13,448 nucleotides of DNA. Origin: Patescibacteria group bacterium UBA2135 (GTDB lineage Bacteria; Patescibacteriota; Minisyncoccia; Phycocordibacterales; UBA2135). The notes beneath the pieces were generated by a model, which saw only the letters and a list, made by a program, of their open reading frames with translations, was not told the DNA's origin and made no database searches. Positions 12,750-13,448 of the stretch are shown here, one piece after another; the stretch's first letter is position 1, and every line of letters starts with the position of its first letter. The DNA is taken from the NCBI GenBank assembly GCA_002327685.1, contig DCXN01000018.1, forward strand, positions 1 to 13,448, written 5' to 3'. The position numbers were made by a program, and so were the translations under genes.

Positions 12750-13365
12750 CTAATTTGCACGCAGAGCCGCAGAACAGTCATCGCCCCAGCTTTCCCGGCT
12801 ATCGGGACCAATGCTTCGGCAGTCATAGTTCCAGAGCCGTCTGCTGTCATCCCAATAGAGGTAACGGACAAACAAATTGCCATGCAAATTACAGTAAACA
12901 GTGCCCCAGAAAAAGACATGCTTGCCTTTCCACTCTTTGGGAATGAGGTGCGTGTACTTGAGCAAGAAATCCAGGACATTGGCGTTTAAGACCGACCTGT
13001 CCGCAAGTTCCTTTCGGAGTTTATCGCTCTTGATAACCCTTCCATTCTGCTGCTCCACGGAGAGGAAAAGTATGACGACACCGGGACTCCAGGTGAATTG
13101 GCCACCCTTGTGGTGTTCTTCCACCCTCCAGATACCCGGAACAAAGGGATAAACGTCGCAGTCAATAATGTGTGTTTCATTCAGTGTTTTAAATAACACC
13201 TCCTGCATAATTTTTCCATTTTTTGCTAAATTCCCGGCATGCTCAGAGCCAAGACGACTAGCGATAAGCGCCAACGCTTTTGTACCTTCAGCAAGAAAAT
13301 TCGCAAATTGACCTTCGGATAGGGGGGTTCCTTTCCTTTCTGAGCCAGCAGACTCCTTGAACCAT
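12750..13365 (-). CDS. Unknown protein with variable-type C-terminus; 5' end frameshifted or mis-assembled
   Basis: The frame from 13322 to 12750 is open (191 residues to AN-stop). It has a helical N-terminal part (GQFANFLAEGTKALALIASRLG), a middle part (IIDCDVYPFVPGIWRVEEHHKGGQF) and a C-terminal part beginning near WKGKHVFFWGTVY that is rich in Trp, Tyr, Asp, Ser and Gly. No ATG exists in this frame between the predicted transcript start (about 13383) and 13208. The only well-placed ATG (13365) opens MVQGVCWLRKERNP in another frame; dropping one C from the run at 13322-13327 would join it to LSEGQFANF. So the gene is phase-variable, uses a +1 frameshift, carries an assembly error, or starts at ATG 13208. 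I recall similar multicopy Parcubacteria proteins but cannot name a family. Confidence 0.7.
12768..12899 (-). other. Candidate diversified (DGR-type) variable region
   Basis: Over the 44 codons from GTT at 12899, 33 end in C or T, against 25 of the 44 codons just upstream. DGR target regions show this because adenines of AAY codons are replaced. Encoded residues are mainly D, S, G, N, Y, C and L between fixed W, R and A. The GC-rich end GCGGCTCTGCGTGCAA just before the stop is where a homing site would lie. No template repeat or reverse transcriptase is in the window. Confidence 0.4.
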
Positions 13366-13383
13366 TTCAAGCAATCATAACCG
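13321..13383 (-). promoter_or_regulatory. Shared leader, copy 2
   Basis: Leader of the last gene. The 18-nt block at 13362-13379 is identical to 8735-8752; downstream it keeps the same length up to AAGGAAAGG. Here the ribosome-binding stretch is followed eight bases later by no start codon but by a six-C run (13322-13327). Confidence 0.65.
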
Positions 13384-13389
13384 TGCATA

Positions 13390-13418
13390 ATATAACACGA
13401 CAAACACAAGCATGTCAA
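13390..13418 (-). promoter_or_regulatory. Promoter of the last gene
   Basis: On the minus strand TTGACA (13413-13418), 17 bases, TTATAT (13390-13395). It is a near copy of the promoter at 8763-8791 in both boxes and spacing. Confidence 0.8.
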
Positions 13419-13448
13419 ATTTTTCTGTACATTAATCAAGCGTTAGTG

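Noticed and set aside
13366..13439. Extension of the last gene to the TTG at 13439 or the ATG at 13388
   Set aside because: This stretch contains the -35 and -10 boxes of a promoter duplicated at 8763-8791; the ATG at 13388 lies two bases after the -10, upstream of any likely transcript start.
1..13448. CRISPR arrays, tRNA or rRNA genes, phage or IS transposase genes
   Set aside because: I looked for regularly spaced repeats, cloverleaf-like segments and transposase or integrase motifs and saw none; the only mobile signal is the non-coding MITE-like element.

Overview
The window reads as a chromosomal piece of a Candidate Phyla Radiation bacterium, most likely Parcubacteria. The basis is a cell-wall cluster of reduced proteins (an 86-residue MreD-like protein, a proline-tRNA ligase without its editing insertion, a metallo-beta-lactamase-fold protein without its metal ligands), few Shine-Dalgarno sequences, and a last gene whose family I associate from memory with Parcubacteria. 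No mRNA-independent marker such as rRNA is present, so the placement is an inference.

Layout. Positions 1-628 (minus) hold the 5' part of gyrA. A rightward gene with a clear promoter, ribosome binding site and terminator (814-1290) encodes a small protein with a PD-(D/E)XK nuclease-like pattern. A RelE-type toxin-antitoxin pair follows (1369-1851, minus). From 8099 down to 2009 runs one long minus-strand operon: proS, mreB, mreC, a short mreD, PBP2, a degenerate MBL-fold protein and a one-helix membrane protein. Its promoter lies so close to the proS ATG that the mRNA may be leaderless. Upstream are an exported ClpP/crotonase-fold protein (8200-8694), the site-2 protease rseP (8886-9995), frr (10065-10616), an alpha/beta hydrolase and the DNA polymerase III delta' subunit (11007-12566), and finally a protein with an unusual, possibly diversified C-terminus (12750 to about 13365). 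MreBCD and PBP2 form the elongation machinery of the wall; RodA is not in the cluster. frr and rseP are adjacent without uppS, cdsA and dxr, which commonly lie between them in other bacteria.

The non-coding parts are the most interesting. The unrelated genes at 8694 and 13365 share one promoter-plus-leader cassette: the same promoter spacing, an identical 18-nt block, and a diverged block ending in AAGGAAAGG. In the first copy a 15-codon upstream ORF overlaps the gene start as ATGA. In the second the corresponding ORF would run straight into the main protein if a six-C run were one base shorter. The last gene ends in a stretch rich in NNY codons and in W, Y, D, S and G, as expected of a target of a diversity-generating retroelement (DGR); no reverse transcriptase is visible here. 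A 191-bp MITE-like element with perfect 20-bp terminal inverted repeats lies 14 bp upstream of the frr ATG, separating frr from an extended -10 promoter and a structured leader. Other palindromic hairpins and short direct repeats occupy several gene junctions.
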